9,102 nucleotides of DNA from Deltaproteobacteria bacterium (GTDB lineage Bacteria; Desulfobacterota; Syntrophia; Syntrophales; UBA5619). The position numbers and the translations under genes were made by a program. The notes beneath the pieces were generated by a model. It did no database searches and was not told the origin of the DNA. It saw only the letters and a list, made by a program, of their open reading frames with translations. The stretch is from assembly GCA_026388345.1 (NCBI GenBank), contig JAPLJY010000236.1, positions 1 through 9,102 on the forward strand, written 5' to 3'. Each line of letters opens with the position of its first letter. The stretch's first letter is position 1. Shown here piece by piece: positions 1 to 6,206 of this stretch.

Positions 1-1340
1 TTGCTGATCCCCGCCTCCACGCCGACGGCAAGGAAACGAAAGACGCAGTTCAAGGCCAGGATCATGATCCCGCCCGTCAGCTTGAGCGGGGGCGCGCTGA
101 AGGCGAGCAGATAACCGATGCCGAGAACCGTCCCGGGAAGGGCGAATCCAGAGAGGGACGCCATTTCAATGAACGTGCGACCGAAAAATTTCCCCCGGAC
201 GATGACGTATGCCAACAGGACGCCGATGATGGCGCCGATGACGGCCGCCACGAAACTCACGCGGATGCTGTTATAAATCGCCTGATTGGATGTAAAATCG
301 AGATAGTTGGACAGAACGATGTTGTGCGTGACCCCGAGGATCTTGTAGAAGGATGCCACAAAAACCACGGCAAAGCAGACGAAAATCGCCCCGGCGGCGA
401 CCATGGTGATGATCACGAACGGGACCTTGATCAGCGGGGTGATCTTCCGCGGTTCGGAAGCGACCGGCTTGCCCCCGATCGTGGTAAATTTCTTTCCCTC
501 CAATAAATAGTTATGAATGAAGAAGATCAGGATGCAGGGGGCGATCAGAACAACGGAGAGTACGCTCCCCATATTGAAATCGGATTCCCCGGTGATCATC
601 GTGTAGGTGTCCGGCGCCAGAAAGGGGGTCCGCCCGCCTAGGATGGCGGCGTTGCCGAACTCGGCGATCGTCATGACGAAGATCAGCAGCGCAGCCTTGA
701 GCAGCCCCGGCGCGAGGAGCGGGATGGTGATCGTCCGGAGGATGGTCGCCTCCGACGCCCCCATGTCATAGGCGCTCTCTTCGAGATTGGGGTTGAGCGA
801 CATCAATGTGCTTTCGATCATCATGTAGGCGAGCGGGATGAAGGCCAGGGTCTGGGAGATGACGACGCCGTTGAAGCCGTAAAGCTGCCAGTGGAGGTCG
901 AACATTCGGGTGATGAGGCCGTTGCGACCGAAAAGGATAATGAGCGAGAGGGCAAACAGGTACGGGGGGGCGATCAGTGGAACGAGGGAGATGATCTTCA
1001 GCGGTTTTCTCAGGATCCAGGGCCCCCGCGTTGTCATGTAGGCGAGACAGAAACCGATCACGAGGCAGACCACGGTATTGATCACCCCGAGCAGAAGCGT
1101 GTTGTACAGGGACTGAAAGTAATAATTCTTACTAACAAAGGCCTTGTAATATTGAAGGGTAAAGCCGGACGGCCCCTGGAAGCTCTTGATGAGGACCATG
1201 ATGATCGGATAGAGGAGAAAGAAGGCAAGCAGCAGGAATAAAAATGCGGCCAGGATGTTGATCAGATTTGCATTCACGAAATCCTTTACCCTGCTCCCGC
1301 TGCTGGATTGTAACTTGACGGATAACTCTGCTGCTACCAT
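1..1340 (-). CDS. ABC transporter permease, fused two-domain type (FbpB/AEP-transporter-like), 3' end outside the window
   Basis: The frame is open from ATG at 1340 to the left edge, giving 446 residues without a stop; the C-terminus is missing. It is an inner-membrane permease. Hydrophobic segments are visible at about residues 27-48, 77-97, 111-133, 148-167, 207-228, 250-275, 308-332, 356-380, 395-415 and 425-445. After TM4 comes a clear EAA cytoplasmic loop (E187-E188-S-A-Y-D-M-G, then TITIPLLAPG), which contacts the ATPase in binding-protein-dependent systems. A second permease half begins near residue 305; its EAA loop would lie outside the window. This doubled layout is typical of the iron(III)/2-aminoethylphosphonate/thiamine class, usually 500-570 residues. 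GGAGG 5-6 nt upstream supports the start. It lies 77 bp downstream of the binding-protein gene in the same operon. The ATPase gene is not in the window and probably follows to the left. The substrate is not determinable. Confidence 0.93.
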   Translation of the reverse strand, partial: MVAAELSVKLQSSSGSRVKDFVNANLINILAAFLFLLLAFFLLYPIIMVLIKSFQGPSGFTLQYYKAFVSKNYYFQSLYNTLLLGVINTVVCLVIGFCLAYMTTRGPWILRKPLKIISLVPLIAPPYLFALSLIILFGRNGLITRMFDLHWQLYGFNGVVISQTLAFIPLAYMMIESTLMSLNPNLEESAYDMGASEATILRTITIPLLAPGLLKAALLIFVMTIAEFGNAAILGGRTPFLAPDTYTMITGESDFNMGSVLSVVLIAPCILIFFIHNYLLEGKKFTTIGGKPVASEPRKITPLIKVPFVIITMVAAGAIFVCFAVVFVASFYKILGVTHNIVLSNYLDFTSNQAIYNSIRVSFVAAVIGAIIGVLLAYVIVRGKFFGRTFIEMASLSGFALPGTVLGIGYLLAFSAPPLKLTGGIMILALNCVFRFLAVGVEAGIS

Positions 1341-1366
1341 CTTTCTCCTCCCGGTGACACCAAACC

Positions 1367-1394
1367 ACTACCCCGCCGCAAGCAGCGGGGTAGT
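1367..1394 (-). promoter_or_regulatory. Intercistronic hairpin between binding protein and permease
   Basis: ACTACCCCGC (1367-1376) and GCGGGGTAGT (1385-1394) form a perfect 10-bp inverted repeat with an 8-nt loop, in the 77-bp gap after the binding-protein stop. No run of U follows in the transcript (GGTTTGG comes next), so it is not a classical terminator. In ABC operons such hairpins often protect the upstream binding-protein mRNA and reduce permease expression; that role is inferred here. Confidence 0.7.
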
Positions 1395-1417
1395 TACCCT
1401 CAAGAGATTGAACAGGA

Positions 1418-2410
1418 TTATTTGAAATCGGTTCTCAACTTCTGCTTCCAGATGTCGTTGTTCTTCGGTTTGTCGTCCGCCGCCTTGCCCAGATCCAACT
1501 TGATGTACTTGGGCAGGGTCTTCCCATAGAGGGCGTTCGGCGCCGGCCGGGGCGTCACATAACCGATGGCCGCCATGAGTTCGCTGAATTCGGGGGTTCC
1601 CAGGACATCGATGATCTTCTTGCAGGCATCGATCTTTTTCGTGTTCTTGAAGATCAGGGCGTAGGTGCCGTCATAGCCGGTCCCCTCGGCGGGAATCGAC
1701 CAGTAGAGCGGGTAGCCGTCATCGAGACGCTTCTTGACGTTCTCGTCGGAGGTGATCCCCAGCATGAATTCGCCCCTGCCGACGAGATCCGTCGGGGCAT
1801 TGCCGCTGCGGGTGTAATAAGCGATGTTCTTGTCCAGGGCTTCGAGGAATTTCCAACCTTCCGTATCCCCATAAAGGGCCAGGAAGGAGAAGCGCATCAT
1901 GTTGGCGGTCCCTGAGCTCAGTGGGGAGGGCATGAGGATTTCGCCCTTCCACTTCGGATCTGTGAGTTCCTTCCAGCTTTCCGGCATCTTGTAGCCCGCC
2001 TTGGCGAGACGGTCCTTATTACCGACCAGGACGAACGAGAAGTTGGCGATGTTGTACCAGATCCCCTGCTGATCCATGAATACGTCCTGCACGCCCTTCC
2101 AGCCCGCGGAAGCATAGGGAATGGCCCAGCCGCTCTTCTTGGCCATGAACGCCAGCGGTGAGCCGCAGCCGATGATCATGTCCGCGTTGAAATTGGGGGC
2201 CTCGGCCTTTGCACGGGCTTCGATTTCCCCGAAAGACTGGAAGGTCTGGTTGACGGTGATGCCTGTTTTGTCCTTGATGAACTTGGCGATCTTGGCGTTG
2301 TTGTCGGGAGAGGTGCCCATGTAGGCGTTGATATCCTCCGCCATGGCGCTGCCGGCGAGCACGACCGAGAAGATCGCGGCGGCGACGACTGCAATGAACT
2401 TTCCTTTCAT
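1418..2410 (-). CDS. Periplasmic solute-binding protein of an ABC transporter (FbpA/AfuA-like, family 1)
   Basis: This 330-residue protein has a Sec signal peptide: MKGK, a hydrophobic stretch, then AMA|ED with likely cleavage after A24. It would capture the substrate in the periplasm and deliver it to the permease encoded just downstream. Features usual for iron/phosphonate/thiamine-type binding proteins are present: the 'KTGITV' segment (48-53), 'WKELTDPKWKGEI' (146-158), 'PSPLSSGTA' (161-169), the GRGE region (211-214) with 'LGIT' at 217-220, and 'PAEGTGYDGTYALI' (240-253), followed by a helix with N-T-K-K. A double tyrosine at 198-199 lies where FbpA-type ferric-binding proteins carry theirs, but the flanking residues do not confirm iron. 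Length is normal for the class. GGAGG seven bases before ATG supports the start. Candidate substrates are ferric iron, a phosphonate or another small organic anion; the nearby amino-acid-dehydrogenase-like gene keeps amino acids possible. Confidence 0.92.
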   Translation of the reverse strand: MKGKFIAVVAAAIFSVVLAGSAMAEDINAYMGTSPDNNAKIAKFIKDKTGITVNQTFQSFGEIEARAKAEAPNFNADMIIGCGSPLAFMAKKSGWAIPYASAGWKGVQDVFMDQQGIWYNIANFSFVLVGNKDRLAKAGYKMPESWKELTDPKWKGEILMPSPLSSGTANMMRFSFLALYGDTEGWKFLEALDKNIAYYTRSGNAPTDLVGRGEFMLGITSDENVKKRLDDGYPLYWSIPAEGTGYDGTYALIFKNTKKIDACKKIIDVLGTPEFSELMAAIGYVTPRPAPNALYGKTLPKYIKLDLGKAADDKPKNNDIWKQKLRTDFK

Positions 2411-2820
2411 AATGTTCCTCCAATTAAATTTAAGAGTTAAATGTTAATTTTTGAGAAACGCCAGCAGTGATGTGTCACCCCCTTTCATGATCCGATCTTG
2501 ATCTGCATGATTCAACAATTCTTTTCCCTCTTTGAGAAAACGGAATTGGCCGACTCATAACAAATTCACCAAGGCCTGTCAAAGAAATGAGGGGAAATTC
2601 CCAGGCCAATGGGACACCCACATACGGTCCTTTAAGAAAGTCGACTCCATTCCTATACGATTCAATGTATTAGTCAATTTAATAATAATCATATTATTGA
2701 TGATCAATGGTTATTCAATGAAATAACATTCAAATTTCATTCATAAAAAAAGATAGACGACGATCATTCCAGTGGCGGCCAAGGCATGAAAACCGGTGAA
2801 TCGAGGCGGGAAGTTTCGTC
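2411..2820. other. Non-coding leader / intergenic region, AT-rich in its middle
   Basis: I see no convincing gene here. The part at 2640-2760 is markedly AT-rich compared with the surrounding GC-rich genes. It holds a perfect palindrome ATTGAT-G-ATCAAT (2696-2708). A near-direct repeat TTTGAGAAACG (2450-2460) / TTTGAGAAAACG (2531-2542) lies about 81 bp apart. Short reading frames here start at TTG, lack a ribosome binding site and show no coding character. The region most likely carries upstream regulatory DNA of the ABC operon. Confidence 0.5.
2487..2515 (-). promoter_or_regulatory. Candidate sigma70-type promoter of the ABC operon
   Basis: On the minus strand, TTGAAT (2510-2515) is separated by 17 nt from GATCAT (2487-2492). 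Each hexamer matches four of six consensus positions. It would give a leader of about 75 nt before the binding-protein start. The -35 region overlaps an imperfect palindrome (TTGAATC...GATCAA) that could be an operator. Prediction by eye only. Confidence 0.3.
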
Positions 2821-2862
2821 ATGGTTGGTCGCCACCACCTTGCCGGAGTGGCGACCAACCAT
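2821..2862 (-). terminator. Perfect 15-bp inverted repeat at the 3' end of the dehydrogenase gene
   Basis: ATGGTTGGTCGCCAC (2821-2835) and its exact reverse complement GTGGCGACCAACCAT (2848-2862) flank a 12-nt loop, eight bases past the dehydrogenase stop codon. The stem is long and GC-rich, but no U-run follows on the minus strand. It may be a non-canonical terminator or a 3'-end-stabilising hairpin that separates this gene from the ABC operon. Confidence 0.65.
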
Positions 2863-2870
2863 TTGGAACA

Positions 2871-4037
2871 TTAAAGATTTTCAATCCGGATCTGGATGAA
2901 AATCTGCCGTTTTTCCAGCTCCCGGAAGATCTCCTCCGGGTCGAAGGCGAACTCGGGCACGACGACGCCCGTCCGTTTCACCTTCCCCTTCGCAATCAGG
3001 GCTGTCGCGATCCCCATCGGGATTCCGACACACCGTGTGTAGGCCCGGAGCTTTTCCCAACCCGCAACCGAGCCGTCCGAGGCCGGGTGCGTGTGCGTCA
3101 GCACATACCGGAGTTTCTTGCCGTCCTTCGTTCCGGTGACATCGATGTGCAGGGCGTATCCGTAGAGTTTCGTCTCCTGTCCCACCGGATACTGCATCAG
3201 ATAGGCCGACACCGCATCCATGATCCCGATCTCGGTTCCGGCGATCCTGATCTTGTCGTTTCGCAGAATCCCCCAGTCGTAGAGGGCCCGGACGAGCTGC
3301 ATGTTTTGCGGCGGCCACGTCCCGCGGACCTCGATCAGGCGGGCCTGCTTTCCCTGCTCCTCCAGATAGGCGGCCACCGTCTTGGTCTCCGAATGGGGAA
3401 TGATGTATTCGGGATGCGTCCCGTAGGGACCCGGCAGCTCCACATCGAGCGGCCTTGCAAACGGGGGCACCTGGACGAACTGCCCGTCCTCATACACGAC
3501 GCGGCCGGGAAGCTTCGGGTCGTACTCGTAACTGGTCGTCTCGGTGATCGAGGCCGAGAAGGCGATCGGCCGGAAGGCGCCGTGGCTGATCCGGACCGTG
3601 TCGATCGTGTCGAGGCGGTCGATCGCATACTTCGCCATCATGTCGGTGGTCCCCGGCGTCATGCCGAAACCGGGCACATGGGTCCGGCCGTGTTTTTTGA
3701 AGACCGGATCATACGGATACTCCTCGCCGAATCCGTTCAAGTTGATCCCGTGACAGCCCGCCTCCGCGATGCAGGCGGTGGAGAGGCCGTTCAGGGTGAT
3801 CGTCGTGCCGTCCATGACGATGTCATAGCCCTTCATGATCGCGACCGCCGCCGCCTTGTCCCTGACATCGACCTTCTTGAAATTGACCCTGGGATCATTG
3901 AGCCACTTCACCACTTCCCGGCCCGCTTTTTCGTCATAATCCCCGATGGTGATCTCGTCGAAATCGGAAAACTGCACCAGATCCAGCGTGGATTCCCGGC
4001 AGATCTTCCCCGCGCCGCCCAGACACAATACCTTCAT
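2871..4037 (-). CDS. Saccharopine dehydrogenase-family oxidoreductase, lysine 6-dehydrogenase-like
   Basis: This 388-residue cytoplasmic NAD(P)-dependent oxidoreductase begins with a Rossmann fold: the GGAG loop at residues 7-10 and, after strand 2, an aspartate (D33, 'IGDYDE'), which usually favours NAD over NADP. Whole-length resemblance, from memory, is to lysine 6-dehydrogenases: a similar N-terminus, 'PGFGMTPGTTDMMAKY' (122-137), 'TGTKDGKK' in the C-terminal domain, and a closing 'GKVKRTGVVVPE' followed by 'EIFRELEKR'. Length is close to that family's roughly 380 residues. The family oxidises or forms amino-acid C-N bonds (saccharopine, lysine, carboxynorspermidine); the exact substrate is not proven. 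The third glycine of the usual GxGxxG is cysteine (C13). AGGAG seven bases before ATG supports the start. It is divergent from the LysR gene, its probable regulator, and is followed by a strong hairpin. Confidence 0.85.
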   Translation of the reverse strand: MKVLCLGGAGKICRESTLDLVQFSDFDEITIGDYDEKAGREVVKWLNDPRVNFKKVDVRDKAAAVAIMKGYDIVMDGTTITLNGLSTACIAEAGCHGINLNGFGEEYPYDPVFKKHGRTHVPGFGMTPGTTDMMAKYAIDRLDTIDTVRISHGAFRPIAFSASITETTSYEYDPKLPGRVVYEDGQFVQVPPFARPLDVELPGPYGTHPEYIIPHSETKTVAAYLEEQGKQARLIEVRGTWPPQNMQLVRALYDWGILRNDKIRIAGTEIGIMDAVSAYLMQYPVGQETKLYGYALHIDVTGTKDGKKLRYVLTHTHPASDGSVAGWEKLRAYTRCVGIPMGIATALIAKGKVKRTGVVVPEFAFDPEEIFRELEKRQIFIQIRIENL

Positions 4038-4179
4038 GATTCAGCTCCTTTTTCTCTTTGTTATGGATTTGCCGCCCTTCCCGTCCCCGCTGACCATCAG
4101 GACGCGAATCTCTTCAGGAATGGGACTGCATCCCGAAAAATTTTGCTTTCAGTAGACCAATGCTGTATGTTTCGTCAAA

Positions 4180-4207
4180 TTGATTGTTTGTATGATGTCT
4201 ATAGGAT
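4180..4207 (+). promoter_or_regulatory. Candidate promoter for the LysR operon, upstream of the MITE-like repeat
   Basis: TTGATT (4180-4185), a 16-nt spacer and TAGGAT (4202-4207) read rightward toward the LysR gene; each hexamer matches four of six consensus bases. The -10 is embedded in a CTATAG-N7-CTATAG arrangement (4199-4217). On the opposite strand a TTGACG (4173-4178) could be a -35 for the dehydrogenase, so the two promoters may overlap, as is common for LysR-type divergent pairs. Prediction by eye. Confidence 0.3.
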
Positions 4208-4217
4208 AAAGCTATAG

Positions 4218-4340
4218 CAGGCTGTTGAAAAACGCCCATCTGCTGCGTTTCCCTCATCCTTCGCCGTTCAACGTACAAGGTAGTACGCCTCACGGCTCAG
4301 GATCTCGGGGGCCTTGCATCCGGACGTTTTTGAACAGCCT
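4218..4340. repeat. MITE-like palindromic repeat element (about 123 bp)
   Basis: The ends AGGCTGTTGAAAAACG (4219-4234) and CGTTTTTGAACAGCCT (4325-4340) are inverted copies matching at 15 of 16 positions. Further nested pairs run inward: ATCCT/AGGAT (4256-4260 with 4299-4303), GCCGT/ACGGC (4263-4267 with 4292-4296) and GTAC/GTAC (4273-4276 with 4283-4286). The whole element can therefore fold into one long imperfect hairpin. TATAG occurs immediately on both sides (4213-4217 and 4341-4345), compatible with a short target duplication. It has no coding capacity. I recall similar AGGCTGTTGAAAAACG repeats as abundant in deltaproteobacterial genomes, but this is not checked. Confidence 0.75.
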
Positions 4341-4406
4341 TATAGGAAACCCCACCGCGGAGCATTCTCCGGAAGAAATGGCGTACACGGGATAGCGGAG
4401 GGATCC

Positions 4407-5378
4407 ATGTTTGTATCCCTATCGGGGATCAAAGGCGTTTCAATCAGGCCGGAATCGATGCATCTGAACCAGCTTTGGGTCTTCTATCAAGTCGCGAAAC
4501 ACAAAAGCTTCTCCCAGGCCGCGGGGGCGCTTTTCTTAAGCCAGCCATCGGTCAGCAATCAAGTCAAGCTCTTAGAAGAGACCTGCGGACTGAAGCTCTT
4601 CGACCGCTCCGGACGAAGCGTCGAACTGACCAACACCGGAGAGATCCTCCTCTCCTATGCAGAGCGGATCTTCAGCCTCGCCAAGGAGGCGGACAGCGTC
4701 ATCGAGGAGATCAAGGGATTAAAAGCCGGAGGGATCCGGATCAGCGCGAGCAACACCCTCGGGGCCTATTATCTCCCGGACATTCTCGATCGCTTCCGGA
4801 AGAAGCACCCCCAGGTCGAGATCCGGATGAATACCGGCTACACCCAGACCGTGGTGGACGATATCCTCGCCTTCCGGAGCGATTTGGGGCTGATCGGCCG
4901 GGAGGTTGCACACCCGAACATCGTCGTGATCCCCCTCTGGGAGGAGGAGCTGGTCCTCGTCGTCCCCCCGAATCATCCATTCGCGGAACGCCGTGAGATC
5001 GGCCTCGCGGAACTTCAGGGGCAGCCCTTCATCATGAGCGAAAAGGGGTCCGGCGTACGTGAGATCACCGAGAAGATCCTGGCCGGGGCTAAGGTTTCGG
5101 CGCGGGTAGTCATGGAGTTGGGCGAAAACGAGGCGATCAAGCGGGCGGTGGCCTCAGGTCTGGGCATCACCCTCATCTCGGCCACCGTGGCCCGGAGGGA
5201 GTTGGAGGTCGGACAGATCCGCGCTGTCCGTCTCCCCGGAGCCCGGATACTCCGGAAATTCAACATCATCTATCACAAGGACAAGTACATCTCCAAACTC
5301 ATCCGGGCCTTCATGGACGAGGCTCTCCGCTTTCCCGTCGCCGGGAACCACCCCCATAGAACCTGTTTAGGAGGATGA
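4407..5378 (+). CDS. LysR-family transcriptional regulator
   Basis: This DNA-binding regulator is 323 residues from the chosen start. An N-terminal winged helix-turn-helix covers about residues 18-78 ('MHLNQLWVFYQVAKHKSFS', then 'ALFLSQPSVSNQVKLLEE' and 'LFDRSGRSVELTNTG'). A linker helix follows, then a two-lobed effector domain (about 105-310) containing 'RISASNTLGAYYLP', 'LGLIGREV', 'LVLVVPPNHPF' and 'AVASGLGITLIS'. The start at 4407 has GGAGGG at the right distance. The alternative ATG at 4458 begins exactly at the usual LysR N-terminus (306 residues) but has only a weak ribosome site. A still longer frame from 4314 begins inside the palindromic repeat and is unlikely. The gene is divergent from the dehydrogenase, which it probably regulates, and is coupled to the next gene. 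The effector is unknown. Confidence 0.92.
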   Translation: MFVSLSGIKGVSIRPESMHLNQLWVFYQVAKHKSFSQAAGALFLSQPSVSNQVKLLEETCGLKLFDRSGRSVELTNTGEILLSYAERIFSLAKEADSVIEEIKGLKAGGIRISASNTLGAYYLPDILDRFRKKHPQVEIRMNTGYTQTVVDDILAFRSDLGLIGREVAHPNIVVIPLWEEELVLVVPPNHPFAERREIGLAELQGQPFIMSEKGSGVREITEKILAGAKVSARVVMELGENEAIKRAVASGLGITLISATVARRELEVGQIRAVRLPGARILRKFNIIYHKDKYISKLIRAFMDEALRFPVAGNHPHRTCLGG

Positions 5379-5382
5379 AATG
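5369..5382 (+). promoter_or_regulatory. Ribosome binding site and stop-start junction coupling LysR to the downstream gene
   Basis: AGGAGG (5369-5374) lies inside the last LysR codons. The LysR TGA (5376-5378) is followed, after one base, by the ATG at 5380. Ribosomes ending the regulator can restart directly, so the two proteins are probably made together. Confidence 0.8.
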
Positions 5383-5889
5383 GACAAGGTCCCGTTGGAG
5401 AAGAAGGAACTCAAGGAACTGCTCAACAAATGCTGGATGACACACGACGCCATGTGGTTCTACAATTGCTTGCAAGAGTGCGGTATTGAGAAAACGAACA
5501 AGGTCAACCGGGCCGCCGTCAAGGCCATGGCAGCGGTGGAGATCAAGCGGCTAAAGAAGGCCGTAGGTGTGGACAGGCTTGAAACATTCGGCGAATTCTG
5601 GGACTTCTTCCAAGTCGCCATGGCCACCCTCACGGGCGATTTTATGAAGTACTCCTTCGTGTCTGAGAACATGAACCGTATCCGTGGCACTTGGCACCAG
5701 TGTTTTGCCCACGACGGCATCAAGGCGCTTGGCGTCATCGACAAATACGAGTGCGGCATCATGGACCGAGTGGAGAGCTGGTTCGACAGCTTAGGCATCA
5801 AGTATGAAGTGGAACCGAAAGTGATTGGGTGTATGATGCACACCGAGGGCCGATGCTACCGCGACTATACCTTCTTCTTTGAGAAGTGA
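5380..5889 (+). CDS. Small Cys/His-rich cytosolic protein, DUF6125-like (ATC hydrolase-related superfamily)
   Basis: This is a 169-residue soluble protein with no signal peptide or membrane segment. From memory it resembles DUF6125 / 'L-2-amino-thiazoline-4-carboxylic acid hydrolase-like' proteins, annotated in many anaerobes simply as cytosolic protein. Typical parts are the opening 'CWMTHDAMWF' (18-27), a central helix with 'EIKRLKKAVG', and a C-terminal half with 'WHQCFAHDGI' (105-114), 'YECGIMDRVESWFDSLGI' (123-140) and 'GCMMHTEGRCYRDYTF' (150-165). Cysteines at 108, 125, 151 and 159 with H106, H111 and H154 could bind metal or heme or form an active site, but this is inference. Function is unknown. 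It is translationally coupled to the LysR gene, suggesting a role in the same pathway or as a partner of the regulator. No clear U-tailed terminator follows. Confidence 0.75.
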   Translation: MDKVPLEKKELKELLNKCWMTHDAMWFYNCLQECGIEKTNKVNRAAVKAMAAVEIKRLKKAVGVDRLETFGEFWDFFQVAMATLTGDFMKYSFVSENMNRIRGTWHQCFAHDGIKALGVIDKYECGIMDRVESWFDSLGIKYEVEPKVIGCMMHTEGRCYRDYTFFFEK

Positions 5890-5975
5890 GGATCGGGCTT
5901 GGCAATGACCACTTAATAAATGCTTCCTGAAATCAGTAAATCGACAATCTCAACGATAATTCAGGACTTCAAATG

Positions 5976-5994
5976 GCAATCAGTATCTGATGGC
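5976..5994. repeat. Imperfect hairpin just left of the insertion sequence
   Basis: GCaATCAG / CTGATgGC around TAT forms a 7-bp stem with one mismatch. It lies about 90 bp past the DUF6125-like gene and could be a weak terminator, but no U-run follows. The remaining sequence between 5890 and 6005 shows nothing else. Confidence 0.3.
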
Positions 5995-6005
5995 ACACTT
6001 TCCAT

Positions 6006-6059
6006 TGTCAAGAGTAAATAGACTTGTCCGGTTTTGTAGCAAATGAGTTGTCCGCTTTT
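6006..6059. repeat. Left terminal inverted repeat region of the IS
   Basis: It contains outer TGTCAAGAGTA (6006), TGTCCGG (6025) and TGTCCGC (6049), spaced 19 and 24 bp. These match the right end, read inward, with 18 and 23 bp spacing. Confidence 0.7.
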
Positions 6060-6155
6060 ACTGTTCTTGAATGGAGGGCCATTTGAGAGCAGGAGGTGAG
6101 CGGCGGATGTTCGCTTTCCTCGTCAGTGTTTCTTGTACAGGAGTTATCCATAGCC

Positions 6156-6182
6156 ATTTTCCCGCAGCCTTGGCGGGGAAAT
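6156..6182 (-). terminator. Hairpin downstream of the transposase gene
   Basis: ATTTTCCCGC (6156-6165) pairs with GCGGGGAAAT (6173-6182) around a 7-nt loop, with one G-U wobble at 6160/6178. It starts about 25 nt past the transposase stop. There is no strong U-run beyond it, so terminator function is uncertain. Confidence 0.45.
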
Positions 6183-6206
6183 ATGGTTGTGGGTAATTCC
6201 GTTGGG

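Noticed and set aside
1132..1368. 78-codon minus-strand frame near the permease start
   Set aside because: It is out of frame with the permease, whose hydrophobic frame from 1340 has a strong ribosome site and membrane segments.
2532..2726. Possible 64-residue protein in the AT-rich leader
   Set aside because: It starts at TTG without a ribosome binding site, and its hydrophobic end comes from AT-rich DNA. No support.
2796..4217. Long plus-strand reading frame of 473 codons
   Set aside because: It runs antisense to the dehydrogenase gene, is rich in Arg, Asp, Pro and Gly as expected of a GC-rich shadow frame, and has no domain I recognise. The minus-strand frame has clear family features.
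4218..4340. Small RNA gene or riboswitch in the LysR leader
   Set aside because: The fold is a simple end-to-end palindrome with transposon-like ends and matching flanks, so a mobile repeat explains it better than a structured regulatory RNA.
4314..4406. Longer N-terminus for the LysR protein
   Set aside because: It begins inside the palindromic repeat, and the extra residues do not match any LysR N-terminus. GGAGGG supports 4407.
5460..5843. 127-codon minus-strand frame opposite the DUF6125-like gene
   Set aside because: It is antisense to a better-supported coupled gene and has no ribosome site or recognisable domain.
5979..6005. 27-bp target duplication for the IS, compared with 7460-7486
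   Set aside because: The two flanks share only scattered matches; no direct repeat is present.
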